From: Alkalibaculum sporogenes
GTDB taxonomy: Bacteria; Bacillota; Clostridia; Eubacteriales; Alkalibacteraceae
DNA: 64,000 nucleotides
Reading direction: 5' to 3'
Assembly (NCBI RefSeq): GCF_009362815.1
Contig: NZ_WHNX01000008.1
Coordinates: 1 to 64,000, forward strand
The position numbers and the translations under genes were made by a program. Shown piece after piece: positions 34,915 to 44,790 of the stretch. How positions within the stretch are numbered: the stretch's first letter is position 1; every line of letters starts with the position of its first letter. The notes beneath the pieces are model-generated. The model made no database searches, was not told where the DNA came from, and saw nothing but the letters and a program-made list of their open reading frames with translations.

Positions 34915-36300
34915 ATGTCAGATGAAATGAATTTAGTTCAAGAGAGAAGCCAGATTTATAGAGATTTTTACAACAACAAGTTGCCAAAACGTATGCCTGT
35001 TGAAGCATCATTTCCAAATTCGTTAATCGCTGAATTTGGTGGGTTGGACCCAATATCTTATCAGTACGATTATACGAAGCTTGCTTCGGCTGCAGAAGAA
35101 CTTTGTGAAAAGATTTATTCGGATTCATGTCCTATTACACCACCAAATATCGTAAGTACTAGAACCCCTTCTATTTATGAAATATTAAATTCAAGAAATT
35201 TTGTTATGAGTAAAGGTGGTCAAGTTCAACACCCAGAAGTTGTAGGTATGCTTCCAGAAGAATATCCACAACTGATTGAAAAAGGTTTCGACTTTTTACT
35301 TGAAACAGTTGTGCCGCGCCAACATCCAAATCTTTCTCTTGACAACTCCATAAAACGTTCTACTGCTTTAGAGATGGGTAAGACTGCTCTAATGAACGAT
35401 ACAATGAGCTTTATCCCAATATATATGGGATTAATGCAGAAATATAATTATTATCCTGGAAGTCCTATGGGGTCTTTTGCTGTGGCGGAAGCTCCATTAG
35501 ATTTTGTTGCTGACCAGTTAAGAAGTTTTTCTGGCATAAGCATTGATTTAAGAAGAAATAGAGAGTTTATAAAGGAAGCTTGTGAGGCAGTTCTTCCACT
35601 TGTCTATGCATGGGGATTGCCTGCAGTTGGACACCCAGAAGGAGGTACAATGCTGCCCCTTCATATGCCAACATTCATGAGAGAAAAAGATTTCGTTGAA
35701 TTATATATACCAACTTTTAAGAAACAACTTGAACAATATGCAGCAGTAGGGGTTCGTCCAACCTTGTTTTGTGAAGATGACTGGATGCGTTACCTTGATA
35801 TTATTCATGATGAACTACCTGCGGGTACAAAACTAATGTTTGAATACGGTGATCCAAAGATAATTAAGGACAAACTTGGAAAGAAATTTATACTTAATGG
35901 ATTATTCCCAGTAAGTGCACTTAACAAAGATACGCCACAGCAGATTGTAGATAGAGCAAAAGAACTCTTAGATATAATGATGCCAGGAGGTGGTTATCTG
36001 TTTGGTTTTGATAAAGTAATTCTTGGCGCAAAAGACGCAAACATTGAAACATGGGCATCTCTCAATAACTTCCTACGGGAGCACATGGTATATGATAATC
36101 CCGGTGAAAGTTTTGGGACGCCACTGAACTCTGAAGGGTTTATAAGAGATTTTAAACTTATTCCAGAAGTGAAATCAAAATATTTGTTCAACTGGGATGA
36201 GCACAAGGCTAAGTATCCTCATACTCCAGATATTGCAAAAGGAAAGTTTGAGAAAGCAAGTCACGATATATTCGTTTCTTACATGAATTTGCTTATATAA
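34915..36300 (+). CDS. uroporphyrinogen decarboxylase-fold (URO-D family) protein
   Basis: A 461-residue protein with the URO-D-like barrel pattern in its C-terminal half (PTLFCEDDWMRYLDIIHDEL, KLMFEYGDPKIIKDKLGKKF, PGGGYLFGFDKV). It is longer than haem-pathway HemE (about 350) and lies outside any haem operon. In anaerobes this family includes corrinoid methyltransferases of the MtaA/O-demethylase type, so methyl-group metabolism is the likely field, but no corrinoid protein gene is adjacent. GGGGGAA ribosome site. Probably regulated by the TetR encoded convergently. Confidence 0.7.
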   Translation: MSDEMNLVQERSQIYRDFYNNKLPKRMPVEASFPNSLIAEFGGLDPISYQYDYTKLASAAEELCEKIYSDSCPITPPNIVSTRTPSIYEILNSRNFVMSKGGQVQHPEVVGMLPEEYPQLIEKGFDFLLETVVPRQHPNLSLDNSIKRSTALEMGKTALMNDTMSFIPIYMGLMQKYNYYPGSPMGSFAVAEAPLDFVADQLRSFSGISIDLRRNREFIKEACEAVLPLVYAWGLPAVGHPEGGTMLPLHMPTFMREKDFVELYIPTFKKQLEQYAAVGVRPTLFCEDDWMRYLDIIHDELPAGTKLMFEYGDPKIIKDKLGKKFILNGLFPVSALNKDTPQQIVDRAKELLDIMMPGGGYLFGFDKVILGAKDANIETWASLNNFLREHMVYDNPGESFGTPLNSEGFIRDFKLIPEVKSKYLFNWDEHKAKYPHTPDIAKGKFEKASHDIFVSYMNLLI

Positions 36301-36321
36301 TAATAGATTTTAGTCACAAAG

Positions 36322-36357
36322 CGCAAAGCTGATGATATGGAGGCTTTGCGTTATATA
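36322..36357 (+). terminator. terminator after the URO-D-like gene
   Basis: CGCAAAGC (36322-36329) pairs with GCTTTGCG (36343-36350), followed by TTATATATTT. Confidence 0.75.
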
Positions 36358-36473
36358 TTTAGTTACTTATACTTAAAAAATTGTAATAATTTAGATTTTA
36401 GATAATATCATGAGAATGATGCATTTTTCAAAATAATTGTATTTGATTCTGAATTAAATTTAGCATAGATTAT

Positions 36474-37145
36474 TTAATTATTATCAAATAGTTTTATATT
36501 AAAAATATCTGTAGTATCGAAAGAAATGTTTTTGTATAAAGAATTTGTTACATTCATAACACATTCAATTTCTTCACCTGAAAGCTGCAGGAGACTTAAA
36601 GTCTGGATCATATATATATCAACCATCTCTTCAACATTTAAACGTAGATGGTTTTCTTTTTTTGCACGTACAAATTCGCTTAACATACCGATTAAAACTA
36701 AACTACAGGAGTAAACTGTTTGATTCGTGACTCTAATATTTAAATGATTAAATTTTCTAAGAAATTGCATGTAGTACATTTCAATAGAAATCTTATGAAG
36801 ACAGTTATCGCGTACAAGATCATAATAGTAACTCATACACCTATCATCTGATAAGTGGATTTTTACATAGGTGCAGATATACACACTATCACCAGTAATC
36901 AAATCTAATTTGTGAGATTTGATAATTTTAGTGATTGAATTGTAAAAGTGCTTACTACTTAATAGAGATAGTCTATAAGCCAGGTCTGATTTTTCTTTAA
37001 AATGATGAGTAATTGCGCCTAAAGATAAATTTGATTCTTTAGCTATTTCTCGAAATGTTGTTTTGCAGTAACCTCGTTCATTGATCATGTTATACGCAGT
37101 GTCTAAAATTAATTTCTTAGTATTACTAGATTTACTTGAAGTCAT
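36474..37145 (-). CDS. TetR/AcrR-family transcriptional regulator
   Basis: A 223-residue regulator; residues 8-55 are the TetR DNA-binding domain (TTFREIAKESNLSLGAITHH, then FKEKSDLAYRL). The long helical C-terminus is not assignable. It is convergent with the URO-D-like gene and is its nearest candidate regulator. Confidence 0.86.
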   Translation of the reverse strand: MTSSKSSNTKKLILDTAYNMINERGYCKTTFREIAKESNLSLGAITHHFKEKSDLAYRLSLLSSKHFYNSITKIIKSHKLDLITGDSVYICTYVKIHLSDDRCMSYYYDLVRDNCLHKISIEMYYMQFLRKFNHLNIRVTNQTVYSCSLVLIGMLSEFVRAKKENHLRLNVEEMVDIYMIQTLSLLQLSGEEIECVMNVTNSLYKNISFDTTDIFNIKLFDNN

Positions 37146-37310
37146 TAGTTTAACCCAAAACCCTTTTTTATTTATTATAACATCTATTATGAATTTAGCG
37201 AACCCTCAATCAATCAATCTCTAAGTAATTTACGTTGAGAGATATGTACTCATTGTCACTTTATTTGGAATAAAGAATAAATATATTTTCGCTTGTCTCC
37301 TTGTTTCGCG

Positions 37311-37370
37311 AAAACTAATATTCAGTAGGGTACGAAGAAAATTCCTACTGAATAAAGTTTCATTTTATTT
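37311..37370 (+). repeat. dispersed hairpin repeat, copy 2
   Basis: ATTCAGTAGG and CCTACTGAAT flank a loop containing ACGAAGAAAA; the next bases are AAAGTTTCATTTTAT. It is nearly the exact reverse complement of 25111-25165. It lies between the TetR gene and the ger operon, about 230 bp before gerA. Other sequence in 37146-37579 is unremarkable, apart from the short motif at 37461. Confidence 0.75.
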
Positions 37371-37460
37371 AGGGTAGCCTAATTTGACATAGAATTTTTT
37401 TGTAAAGATATACAGATTATATTTATAAATTCAGATAAACTAGTTTTCTACGATTCATTT

Positions 37461-37490
37461 TGCTTAATTACAATGACTTATGCAAGGGAA
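37461..37490 (+). promoter_or_regulatory. motif shared by the ger operon and aldo/keto reductase upstream regions
   Basis: GCTTAATTACAATGACTTAT followed by GCAAGGGAAT recurs with three differences at 41901-41929. ATGCA with CATATATAAT about 17 bases on resembles a forespore sigma-G promoter, expected for ger operons, but this is only by eye. Confidence 0.4.
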
Positions 37491-37579
37491 TATTATCATA
37501 TATAATTTTTGGAAAATGTATATAAACATGAGATGGGGCTAAAATAGTAGATAAAAGTATTTTTTAGGAGAAATCTAAT

Positions 37580-39178
37580 ATGTTCAATTACTTGAAAAAG
37601 ATTATTCACTACAAAAAAGCAATAACCAAACATACAAACAACCTAGATGATGAAAAAGATCAAGGAGTATCTTTAACATCACATTTAGATGAAAATCTCA
37701 ACATGCTAAAGAATATTCTAGGTAATAGCAATGATATTATCATTAAGTTATTGAACATTGGCAATAATCATGATTATAAAGGTGCATTGGTATATATTGA
37801 TGGCCTGGTAGATAAAACTATGTTGTATGAAAGCATCATGAGGCCATTGCAAAACGAGATGTCTTGTTCAAAAGATTGTTCAAATTTAACTGTTTTAGAT
37901 AGAATCAATGAAAGACTGCTTTCATCAACGAATATTGATAACGTATCAAAGATAAAGTTACTAATAGATAATATTTTAACTGGTAATACCGTTCTTTTGC
38001 TTGATGGTTCTAATCAAGCATTGGCGATCCCTTTACAAAAATGGGAGAAACGCAGTATCGAACAACCTGTTACAGAAAGCGTTGTTCGAGGACCTCACCA
38101 GGGATTTACAGAAACCATCAGTACAAATATTACTTTACTTCGAAGAATTATTAAAAACCCTGATTTACGTATGGAATCCTATACTATTGGAGATCAAACA
38201 AATACAAATGTTTGTATTGTATATATGAAAGATATTGTCAATCCAAAGCTGATTACAGAAATAAATACTCGTTTAGATAGAATAAAAACTGATGCAATAC
38301 TTGAATCAGGGTATATTGAAGCTTTTATCGAAGATGCACCATATTCGATATTTGCCACCGTTGGAAATTGTGAGAAACCTGACAAAGTAGCAAGCAAAAT
38401 ACTTGAAGGACGTGCAGCAATTTTTGTTGATGGTTCCCCCTTCGTACTTACAGTGCCATTACTATTTATTGAAAATTTTCAGTCAACTGAAGATTATTAT
38501 TCTAGGCCATATTTTTCTAGTATGACCAGATTATTGAGATTTGTATCCTATTTTATTACTATATTGTCACCAGGAATTTATGTTGCGTTAACGACTTATC
38601 ATCAAGAGTTAATACCTACACAACTATTATTTACTATGGCCGCCGGTCAATATGGTATACCCTTTCCATCGGCTATTGAGACGTTAATCATGCTCATTAT
38701 ATTTGATATTCTTAGGGAAGCAGGAATACGACTACCAAAACCAGTAGGCTCAGCAGTCAGTATCGTAGGTGCATTGGTTCTTGGCGAGTCAGCAGTTTCA
38801 GCAGGACTTATCAGCCCATTTATGGTCATTATCGTTGCCCTAACAGCTATTTCTAGCTTTGTAATATCATCACAAACAGACTCTGCTGCGATACTTCGTT
38901 ACTTTTTCCTTTTGCTAGCAGGATTATTTGGCGCCTTCGGACTAATTATGGGATTTTTGTTTATTTTGGTATATTTAGCAAGTTTACGATCTTTTGGGAC
39001 ACCTTATTTATTACCAATATCTCCATTATCCATGAGTGGAATGAAGGATACGTTTATTCGGGCACCCATTTGGGCTATGTTGAAACGCCCAAAAACAATT
39101 GGAAAATATAATTTAAATCGGCAAACTGAATCATATATGAAGCCTACAGAAAATAATAGAAATATAAATGATGAATAA
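37580..39178 (+). CDS. spore germinant receptor subunit A (GerA family)
   Basis: A 532-residue GerA-type protein. A soluble N-terminal part (residues 1-300; NDYKGALVYIDGLVDK-like, then GHPQ-like RGPHQGFTETISTNITLLRR) precedes about five membrane helices (VSYFITILSPGIYVALTTYH, PTQLLFTMAAG, LPKPVGSAVSIVGALVLGES). Known role: with B and C subunits, senses nutrients on the spore inner membrane and starts germination. AGGAGAAA before the ATG. First gene of a four-gene operon, gerKA-like order A-C-B. Confidence 0.93.
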   Translation: MFNYLKKIIHYKKAITKHTNNLDDEKDQGVSLTSHLDENLNMLKNILGNSNDIIIKLLNIGNNHDYKGALVYIDGLVDKTMLYESIMRPLQNEMSCSKDCSNLTVLDRINERLLSSTNIDNVSKIKLLIDNILTGNTVLLLDGSNQALAIPLQKWEKRSIEQPVTESVVRGPHQGFTETISTNITLLRRIIKNPDLRMESYTIGDQTNTNVCIVYMKDIVNPKLITEINTRLDRIKTDAILESGYIEAFIEDAPYSIFATVGNCEKPDKVASKILEGRAAIFVDGSPFVLTVPLLFIENFQSTEDYYSRPYFSSMTRLLRFVSYFITILSPGIYVALTTYHQELIPTQLLFTMAAGQYGIPFPSAIETLIMLIIFDILREAGIRLPKPVGSAVSIVGALVLGESAVSAGLISPFMVIIVALTAISSFVISSQTDSAAILRYFFLLLAGLFGAFGLIMGFLFILVYLASLRSFGTPYLLPISPLSMSGMKDTFIRAPIWAMLKRPKTIGKYNLNRQTESYMKPTENNRNINDE

Positions 39179-39190
39179 CTTGGAGGATAA

Positions 39191-40360
39191 ATGAAAAAAA
39201 GAATGATAATCCTTTTTAAAATTTTAATATCTACTGTAATACTTTTTAATCTTACTGGTTGTTGGAATGCAAATGAATTAAATACGCTGCCCATCGTTGT
39301 AGGTATAGGAATTGATAAAGCACCTTCTGATGAAGAAGTTCAAGTAGTAGCTCAAATTATTAAACCACAAGAGTTACAAGGTTCATTAGGAAGTTCAGAT
39401 GGAGGGGGTGAAGCATATTGGAATTTAACAAGTACTGGAGAAACCATTTTTGACGCCATTCGAGAAATGACCCATGAATCAAGTGGACGACTATACACCG
39501 CACATAATCAGATCATTGTTATAGGTAATAAAATTGCTTCGGAGGGCGTTCAGAAATATCTTGATTTTTTTATGCGTGCCCATGAAACACGCCCAAATAC
39601 ATTGATTGTAATATCTAGCAATACCTCAACTGAAATTCTAGATACTAAACCCGAATTAACCAGAATTCCAGCTGAAAGCATTACAAGGTTAAGTGAAGCC
39701 CAAGAAATACAATCTCACTCAAAAAAAGTAACATTTCAAGACTTTACTAACTATTTAATGAGTAAAACAACCTCGCCTGTAGCTCCATTGATTACCAGTT
39801 TAAAGGACAAAGAGACAAGCACATTAAAGATTGAAGGTATGGCTATTTTTAAAGGAGATCAAATGGTGGGACAACTAGATGAAAGTGAATCTAGGGGACT
39901 CCTATGGGTAACTGGAGATATTAAAACAGGAGCACTTGTTGTTCCATATAAAAATGAGGTCGTTACTCTAGAAATTATTAATGCCAAGAGAAAAATAACT
40001 CCTAAAATTCAAGGGGATAATATATATATACACGTAGAAATCAAGGAAGAGGGAAAGATAGTAGAACAAACTTCCAAAGAAAATCTAGCAACATTACAAG
40101 ATTTTGAGGAATTAAAAAAAGTTCAAAATGAGGCAATTAAAAGTGAAATATTATCGGCTTTAAATAAAGCTCAGGAATTAAATACGGATATTTTTGGTTT
40201 TGGAGAAGAAATCCATAAAAAATACAAAGAGGAATGGAAAGAAATATCGTCAAACTGGGATAAAATATTCCCATCAATTGAGGTTGAAATAGAAATTCAA
40301 AGTAGTATTGATTCAACGGGTAAGATATCACATCCTGCTGTACCTCAATCTCTAGAATAA
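39191..40360 (+). CDS. Ger(x)C lipoprotein, germinant receptor subunit C
   Basis: A 389-residue lipoprotein: signal and lipobox LTGC with lipidated C24, directly followed by WNANELNTLPIVVGIGID, the hallmark start of GerC proteins. The C-terminal domain contains the usual helix-strand pattern (EEIHKKYKEEWKEISSNWDK). Third-party subunit of the germinant receptor, anchored outside the inner membrane. Confidence 0.93.
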   Translation: MKKRMIILFKILISTVILFNLTGCWNANELNTLPIVVGIGIDKAPSDEEVQVVAQIIKPQELQGSLGSSDGGGEAYWNLTSTGETIFDAIREMTHESSGRLYTAHNQIIVIGNKIASEGVQKYLDFFMRAHETRPNTLIVISSNTSTEILDTKPELTRIPAESITRLSEAQEIQSHSKKVTFQDFTNYLMSKTTSPVAPLITSLKDKETSTLKIEGMAIFKGDQMVGQLDESESRGLLWVTGDIKTGALVVPYKNEVVTLEIINAKRKITPKIQGDNIYIHVEIKEEGKIVEQTSKENLATLQDFEELKKVQNEAIKSEILSALNKAQELNTDIFGFGEEIHKKYKEEWKEISSNWDKIFPSIEVEIEIQSSIDSTGKISHPAVPQSLE

Positions 40361-40373
40361 AGGAAATTAAAGA

Positions 40374-41480
40374 ATGAATATTAAAGAAGGTAAAATTAAT
40401 AATTCGCAACTTATGTTTTTAGTTGCAAGCTTTATGTTGGGTACATCTACATTTATTCATTTTATGGATACCATTGCATTTCATGATTCTTGGTTAGCTA
40501 TCCTTACAGCTTTTGTTATATGTATACCCTTTGTTTTATGTTATTCGGCTCTTGCTAAAAGATTTCAAGGGAAAGACCTTATACAGATTAATGATATAAT
40601 TTATGGTTCATTCTTGGGAAAAATTATATCAATACTGTATATTGTATATTTTTTTTTATTACTATCTTTAAACTTAAAAGGGCTTGGAGATTTCTATGTC
40701 GGGTATGTTATGCCTGAAACTCCTAAACCGGTTTTTATTATTATATTTGCCCTTGTCTGTGCTTATACAGTCGGCCATGGGTTAGAACCCATGGCAAGAA
40801 TCAGTCACCTAACTGTAACCTATGCTATTTTTGTAATTACAGGTACTTTTTTATTACTTTATAGCGAAGTAGACTTTACAAATTTCTTACCTATTTTTGA
40901 ATTACCAATAAAAGATTTTATTCAAAGTGTACACATAGTGGCGGCTATTCCATTTTGTGAAGTCATGGTTTTTCTAATGGTAATGCCTTCATTAAATAAT
41001 TTTGGGGAGGTCAACAAATATATGCTATTGGGATTTGCCCTTGGAGCATTATGCCTGCTTGTTATTTCAGTACGAGATACCTCAGTATTGGGTACTTCTT
41101 CTTTCATAAGTAATAATGCTGCCTATCAAACTGTCCGCATAATAGAGATTGGGGAGTTTTTTACAAGAATAGAAATTGTTGTTGCTATGGGTATTACCAT
41201 TTGTTTGTTTATAAAAATATGTGTTTTATACTATATAACCTTAGCAAGTATAGCACAGCTGCTTAAATTAAAATCTTACAAGACATTAATAATTCCTATT
41301 GGTGGAATTGCCATTATTATAGCATTTATTGCTTATGATTCTATCGTCAGTCATAATTATTCAGCTAAAAACTATCATGTATTTTATACTATCCCCTACC
41401 AGTTTATTATTCCACCAGTTTCACTTTTAATAGCTAAACTACGTAGGTTACCTAAGAGGAAGGGGAGAGAACTCATATGA
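40374..41480 (+). CDS. germinant receptor permease subunit B (GerB family)
   Basis: A 368-residue protein with ten hydrophobic helices of the amino acid permease-like GerAB family. It starts INNSQLMFLVASFMLGTSTF and keeps the EPMARISHL motif. Known role: nutrient-binding subunit of the receptor. It overlaps the next small gene by four bases. The germinant cannot be read from sequence. Confidence 0.93.
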   Translation: MNIKEGKINNSQLMFLVASFMLGTSTFIHFMDTIAFHDSWLAILTAFVICIPFVLCYSALAKRFQGKDLIQINDIIYGSFLGKIISILYIVYFFLLLSLNLKGLGDFYVGYVMPETPKPVFIIIFALVCAYTVGHGLEPMARISHLTVTYAIFVITGTFLLLYSEVDFTNFLPIFELPIKDFIQSVHIVAAIPFCEVMVFLMVMPSLNNFGEVNKYMLLGFALGALCLLVISVRDTSVLGTSSFISNNAAYQTVRIIEIGEFFTRIEIVVAMGITICLFIKICVLYYITLASIAQLLKLKSYKTLIIPIGGIAIIIAFIAYDSIVSHNYSAKNYHVFYTIPYQFIIPPVSLLIAKLRRLPKRKGRELI

Positions 41481-41689
41481 TCATATTGGTTGTTTCTATT
41501 TATATAATCATAGCATTGTATCAAGTTCCAAATTTGATAAAGAGAGAATGTATGCGTGATCTTAGTGCTTTTTGTTTTTTTTATACGATTGCACTTGTTT
41601 TGAGTATATTATATGTTCTTGATGTGAAAATTCCTAGCCCGATATCAGGTATGGAATTAATTTTAGATAAACTACAATTACATTATTAA
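41477..41689 (+). CDS. small membrane protein of the ger operon (GerD-subunit-like)
   Basis: A 70-residue protein with two hydrophobic helices (IILVVSIYIIIALYQVP and FFYTIALVLSILYVLDV). Small two-helix D subunits that tune germinant receptor activity are known in other spore formers; position and topology fit, but sequence similarity was not tested. Translationally coupled to the B subunit gene. Confidence 0.65.
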   Translation: MIILVVSIYIIIALYQVPNLIKRECMRDLSAFCFFYTIALVLSILYVLDVKIPSPISGMELILDKLQLHY

Positions 41690-41797
41690 ATATGGGTTGG
41701 GATAGCCTATAGTATGTTTTTACATTTTTGTAAAAGTCACATGAAAAAAGCCTTCCAGACGAGACAAATGTTTGAAAATGCAGACATTTTAAATAAT

Positions 41798-41898
41798 ATT
41801 AAAGTAAGTATTATATTCCATTAGACTATAGTAAAATGTACCCTATAGAATAGACAGTATTAATAGTCCACCCTATAGGGATTTTTATTTGTTATAAT
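41798..41898. repeat. internally deleted IS-end relic, copy 1
   Basis: TGTACCCTATAGAATAGACA, about ten bases, then TAGTCCACCCTATAGGG look like the left and right ends of an IS3/IS150-type element joined directly. CCCTATAG (41841-41848) and CTATAGGG (41873-41880) form a hairpin. The stretch is about 85-90 percent identical to 46706-46809. It ends in TTATAAT, so it may also provide a -10 box. The rest of 41690-42038 shows the short motif at 41901 and nothing else. Confidence 0.65.
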
Positions 41899-41900
41899 AC

Positions 41901-41929
41901 GCTTAATACAATGACTTATGCAAAGGAAT
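41901..41929 (+). repeat. second copy of the ger-upstream motif
   Basis: GCTTAATACAATGACTTATG followed by CAAAGGAATG, matching 37461-37490 with three differences. It stands about 110 bases before the aldo/keto reductase start. Confidence 0.5.
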
Positions 41930-42038
41930 GCTAGAATAGGTTAATAGAAATCAAAAGTTTCAGTTATGTTAATCTTTTGGTATAATTACAATTAGTAAAT
42001 ATTTAATCTGTTTATACTCTAAAAAAGGAGGCAATAAA

Positions 42039-43163
42039 ATGCCATATTTAGGAGAAAAAATTAAAAAACTGGGTTTTGGTATGATGAGACTTCCAATGAT
42101 CGAAGACGAGGTAGATATCGAACAAACTAAGCAAATGGTAGATTTATTTTTAGAGAAAGGTTTTACTTACTTTGATACAGCCTATGGATATATTAATGGT
42201 AAATCTGAAGAGGCAATAAAGACTACATTGGTTGACCGTTATCCTAGGGAAAGCTTTCAGCTTGCAACAAAGCTTCCAGCATGGGCAGGTGCAAAAACAG
42301 CTGATGAGGCAAAAGATATGTTTTGGACATCATTAAAAAGAACAGGTGCAGGATATTTTGATTTTTACCTATTGCATAATTTAGGTGGGAATAGAACAAA
42401 AGCTTTTGATGAATTTGAAATTTGGGATTTCTTGGAACAGCAAAAGAAAAAAGGATTGATAAAACATTTAGGATTTTCACTTCATGACAAGGCAGATGTC
42501 TTGGATGAAATTCTTACAAAACACCCTGAAATGGAATTCGTTCAGCTTCAAATCAATTATACTGATTGGGAAAATGATAAGATAGAATCTCGTAAATGTT
42601 ATGAGGTTGCAAGAAAACATAATAAGCCTGTTATTATTATGGAACCAGTTAAAGGAGGGTCTCTTGCTAGCCTACCGGATACTGCGGCTTCAATACTTAA
42701 AAATGCTAATGAACGAGTATCTCTTTCTTCGTGGGCTTTACGTTTCGCTGCTTCTTTAGACGGTCTGATAACTGTACTAAGTGGAATGTCTGATTTAGAT
42801 CAGATGAAAGATAATCTATCCACTATGGAAGACTTTACTCCTATAACTTCTGAAGAAAAATCAGTAATATCAAAGGTTCAAGAGGAACTAGATAAAGTTC
42901 CTAGAGTACCATGTACAGATTGCCAGTATTGTCTGAAGGAATGTCCTCAAGATATTGCTATACCAACAATTTTTGGAGCTATGAATACTTATCTTATCTA
43001 CAATAATCTGAAGGGAGCAAAAGGGCATTATAATATGTTTGTAGCAAGAAATGGGGGAATCGCGTCAAAGTGTATTGAATGTGGGAAATGTGAAGATGCA
43101 TGTCCACAGAATATTCCAATTATTAATGAATTGAAAAAAGCAGCATCTTTATTAGAAGCGTAA
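42039..43163 (+). CDS. aldo/keto reductase with ferredoxin-type iron-sulfur domain
   Basis: A 374-residue oxidoreductase. Residues 1-270 form the aldo/keto reductase barrel (MVDLFLEKGFTYFDTAYGY with the catalytic Asp-Tyr region, then YLLHNL). The C-terminal 90 residues carry two [4Fe-4S] motifs, CTDCQYCLKECP and CIECGKCEDACP. Family members are anaerobe-specific and probably couple carbonyl or other reduction to iron-sulfur electron transfer; the substrate is unknown. AAAGGAGG precedes the ATG. Single-gene unit ended by a terminator. Confidence 0.92.
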   Translation: MPYLGEKIKKLGFGMMRLPMIEDEVDIEQTKQMVDLFLEKGFTYFDTAYGYINGKSEEAIKTTLVDRYPRESFQLATKLPAWAGAKTADEAKDMFWTSLKRTGAGYFDFYLLHNLGGNRTKAFDEFEIWDFLEQQKKKGLIKHLGFSLHDKADVLDEILTKHPEMEFVQLQINYTDWENDKIESRKCYEVARKHNKPVIIMEPVKGGSLASLPDTAASILKNANERVSLSSWALRFAASLDGLITVLSGMSDLDQMKDNLSTMEDFTPITSEEKSVISKVQEELDKVPRVPCTDCQYCLKECPQDIAIPTIFGAMNTYLIYNNLKGAKGHYNMFVARNGGIASKCIECGKCEDACPQNIPIINELKKAASLLEA

Positions 43164-43193
43164 TTAATTTTATATAATTTATAAAGTGCCAAC

Positions 43194-43230
43194 GATCTTA
43201 GCTGCTAAGCTGTTTAGGTCGGTGGCACTT
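43194..43230 (+). terminator. terminator after the aldo/keto reductase
   Basis: AAGTGCCAACGATC pairs with the matching arm ending GGTGGCACTT, 43194-43230, between convergent genes. Confidence 0.75.
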
Positions 43231-43257
43231 GCTAATAAAATTCATTTAGAAATGAAA

Positions 43258-44790
43258 TCATGACATAAGCTGTTGATAATATATTATCTCATATGAAAAG
43301 ATAACATGAAATGTTAAATTGCAATCGTCAAAATCTAAGCCCGTAAGTTTGCTTGATTTTTCAATACGATATACAAGTGTATTTCTATGCACAAGAAGAA
43401 CTTTGGATGCTGCAGCCAGGCTTTTATTCAACTTGAGATAGATATATACACTATAAAAAAAATCTGTACCGTGACTTTTATCGTATTCATATAGAATAAA
43501 TATTTCTGGTAGGCAAAATATACGTATATCAGTTTCACGATTACAAATAGATAGTATATGAGCAATAGTGAAATCAGTATGAAATAATATGTTATTTTCA
43601 GGTGATAGTTTTTTTCCGAGAACCATCAGGTCATTTATAGCTTTATAATGTTCAGGAAGTTTTATTAAATTTATAAAGTGCCGACTGATGGAAATTATAG
43701 CTTGTTGTTTTTTGAGATGTGGTCGAATTTGTTCTATTGTTTCTTTTAATTCAAAGCTTTTGCTATTGGCATTAATAATCATAACGGTTACTAAATTATC
43801 AATGTCAAGTAAAATTGTTTTAGGAAAGTAGCGTTTAATCAGTCCAATAGTATATTCCGACAGACCATTTTCAAAGCTATTTTCGTTCATTTTAATTTTT
43901 AGAATATGATATCCATCATTCAATCCCCAACCAAGTTTTTTCAAATAAAAGTCTAATATCTCTGGATCCACTCGTCTAGACTCCAATAAGTCAATTATAG
44001 TTTGTTTGAAATCAGATGAAATAGTAGGATGATTGCGAAATTTTTTCACAACATTAGCTATTATATGAGCTACTTGATCCACAATAATGGATTGAGAACT
44101 GTCAAGAGGTGAAATAGTTTCTAGTATACTCAAGACTGCAATACGGGTATTGTTTTCAAAGAAATTAATTGAAAAGTAAGCCACAGAAACTTCGGGCAAA
44201 CGAATATAAACAGAATTTTTACTATGTGTTAATTGAACTAGCAGACCTTTTTCTCGCAAGAGATTCATTATGCTGTCATCAGTATAATTTACAGATATTT
44301 CTGTCAATACCTTACCAGTAGCAGCATCTGTATGATCTTTCATTAGCATGTTATCGCTGTATTCTATGTAATGCATGCTCCCATCTAATATATGAACTGG
44401 ATTATTAAAAAATTCAGAACTGATATTAAGAATTTCTTTTAAAGACTTATTTTCACTGACAGCGTTAATTAGCCTTGATTCAATAAAATTGTATTTATCA
44501 AATATTGATTGGAGTACATTAAATAATTCTATAAAACTCAAGTCGATATAAACAACATTATCTTGAAAAGCTAATGTTGGGATACCCGCCATAAAAATAA
44601 CTGGTGGAAGTAATTTGTTTGTATTGGCATAATCAATAGACGAAACATATAAAATATCATCTTGAATAATTTTCATATCGAAAATACGTATGCTGGAGAT
44701 TAGAGTATCTTTATTGTATAGCTTAAGATATTTAAGAGTTATATTGTAACTTTGCATTTGATTTATAAGAAAGGACGTGGAAAATTTCAA
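43258..44790 (-). CDS. PucR-family transcriptional regulator
   Basis: A 510-residue regulator. The last 70 residues are the PucR C-terminal helix-turn-helix (LNKSLAAASKVLLVHRNTLV, then YRIEKSSKLTGLDFDD). The middle (YHILKIKMNENS) has the GGDEF-like fold common in the CdaR/PucR group. The N-terminal 150 residues are a purine-catabolism-PucR-like sensor region. It is divergent from the NmrA-like gene and is its likely regulator. Ligand unknown. Confidence 0.86.
   Translation of the reverse strand: MKFSTSFLINQMQSYNITLKYLKLYNKDTLISSIRIFDMKIIQDDILYVSSIDYANTNKLLPPVIFMAGIPTLAFQDNVVYIDLSFIELFNVLQSIFDKYNFIESRLINAVSENKSLKEILNISSEFFNNPVHILDGSMHYIEYSDNMLMKDHTDAATGKVLTEISVNYTDDSIMNLLREKGLLVQLTHSKNSVYIRLPEVSVAYFSINFFENNTRIAVLSILETISPLDSSQSIIVDQVAHIIANVVKKFRNHPTISSDFKQTIIDLLESRRVDPEILDFYLKKLGWGLNDGYHILKIKMNENSFENGLSEYTIGLIKRYFPKTILLDIDNLVTVMIINANSKSFELKETIEQIRPHLKKQQAIISISRHFINLIKLPEHYKAINDLMVLGKKLSPENNILFHTDFTIAHILSICNRETDIRIFCLPEIFILYEYDKSHGTDFFYSVYIYLKLNKSLAAASKVLLVHRNTLVYRIEKSSKLTGLDFDDCNLTFHVIFSYEIIYYQQLMS

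Noticed and set aside
34915-36300. Calling the URO-D-fold gene hemE
   Set aside because: The protein is about 100 residues too long and lies outside a haem operon; the methyltransferase-like branch of the family fits better.
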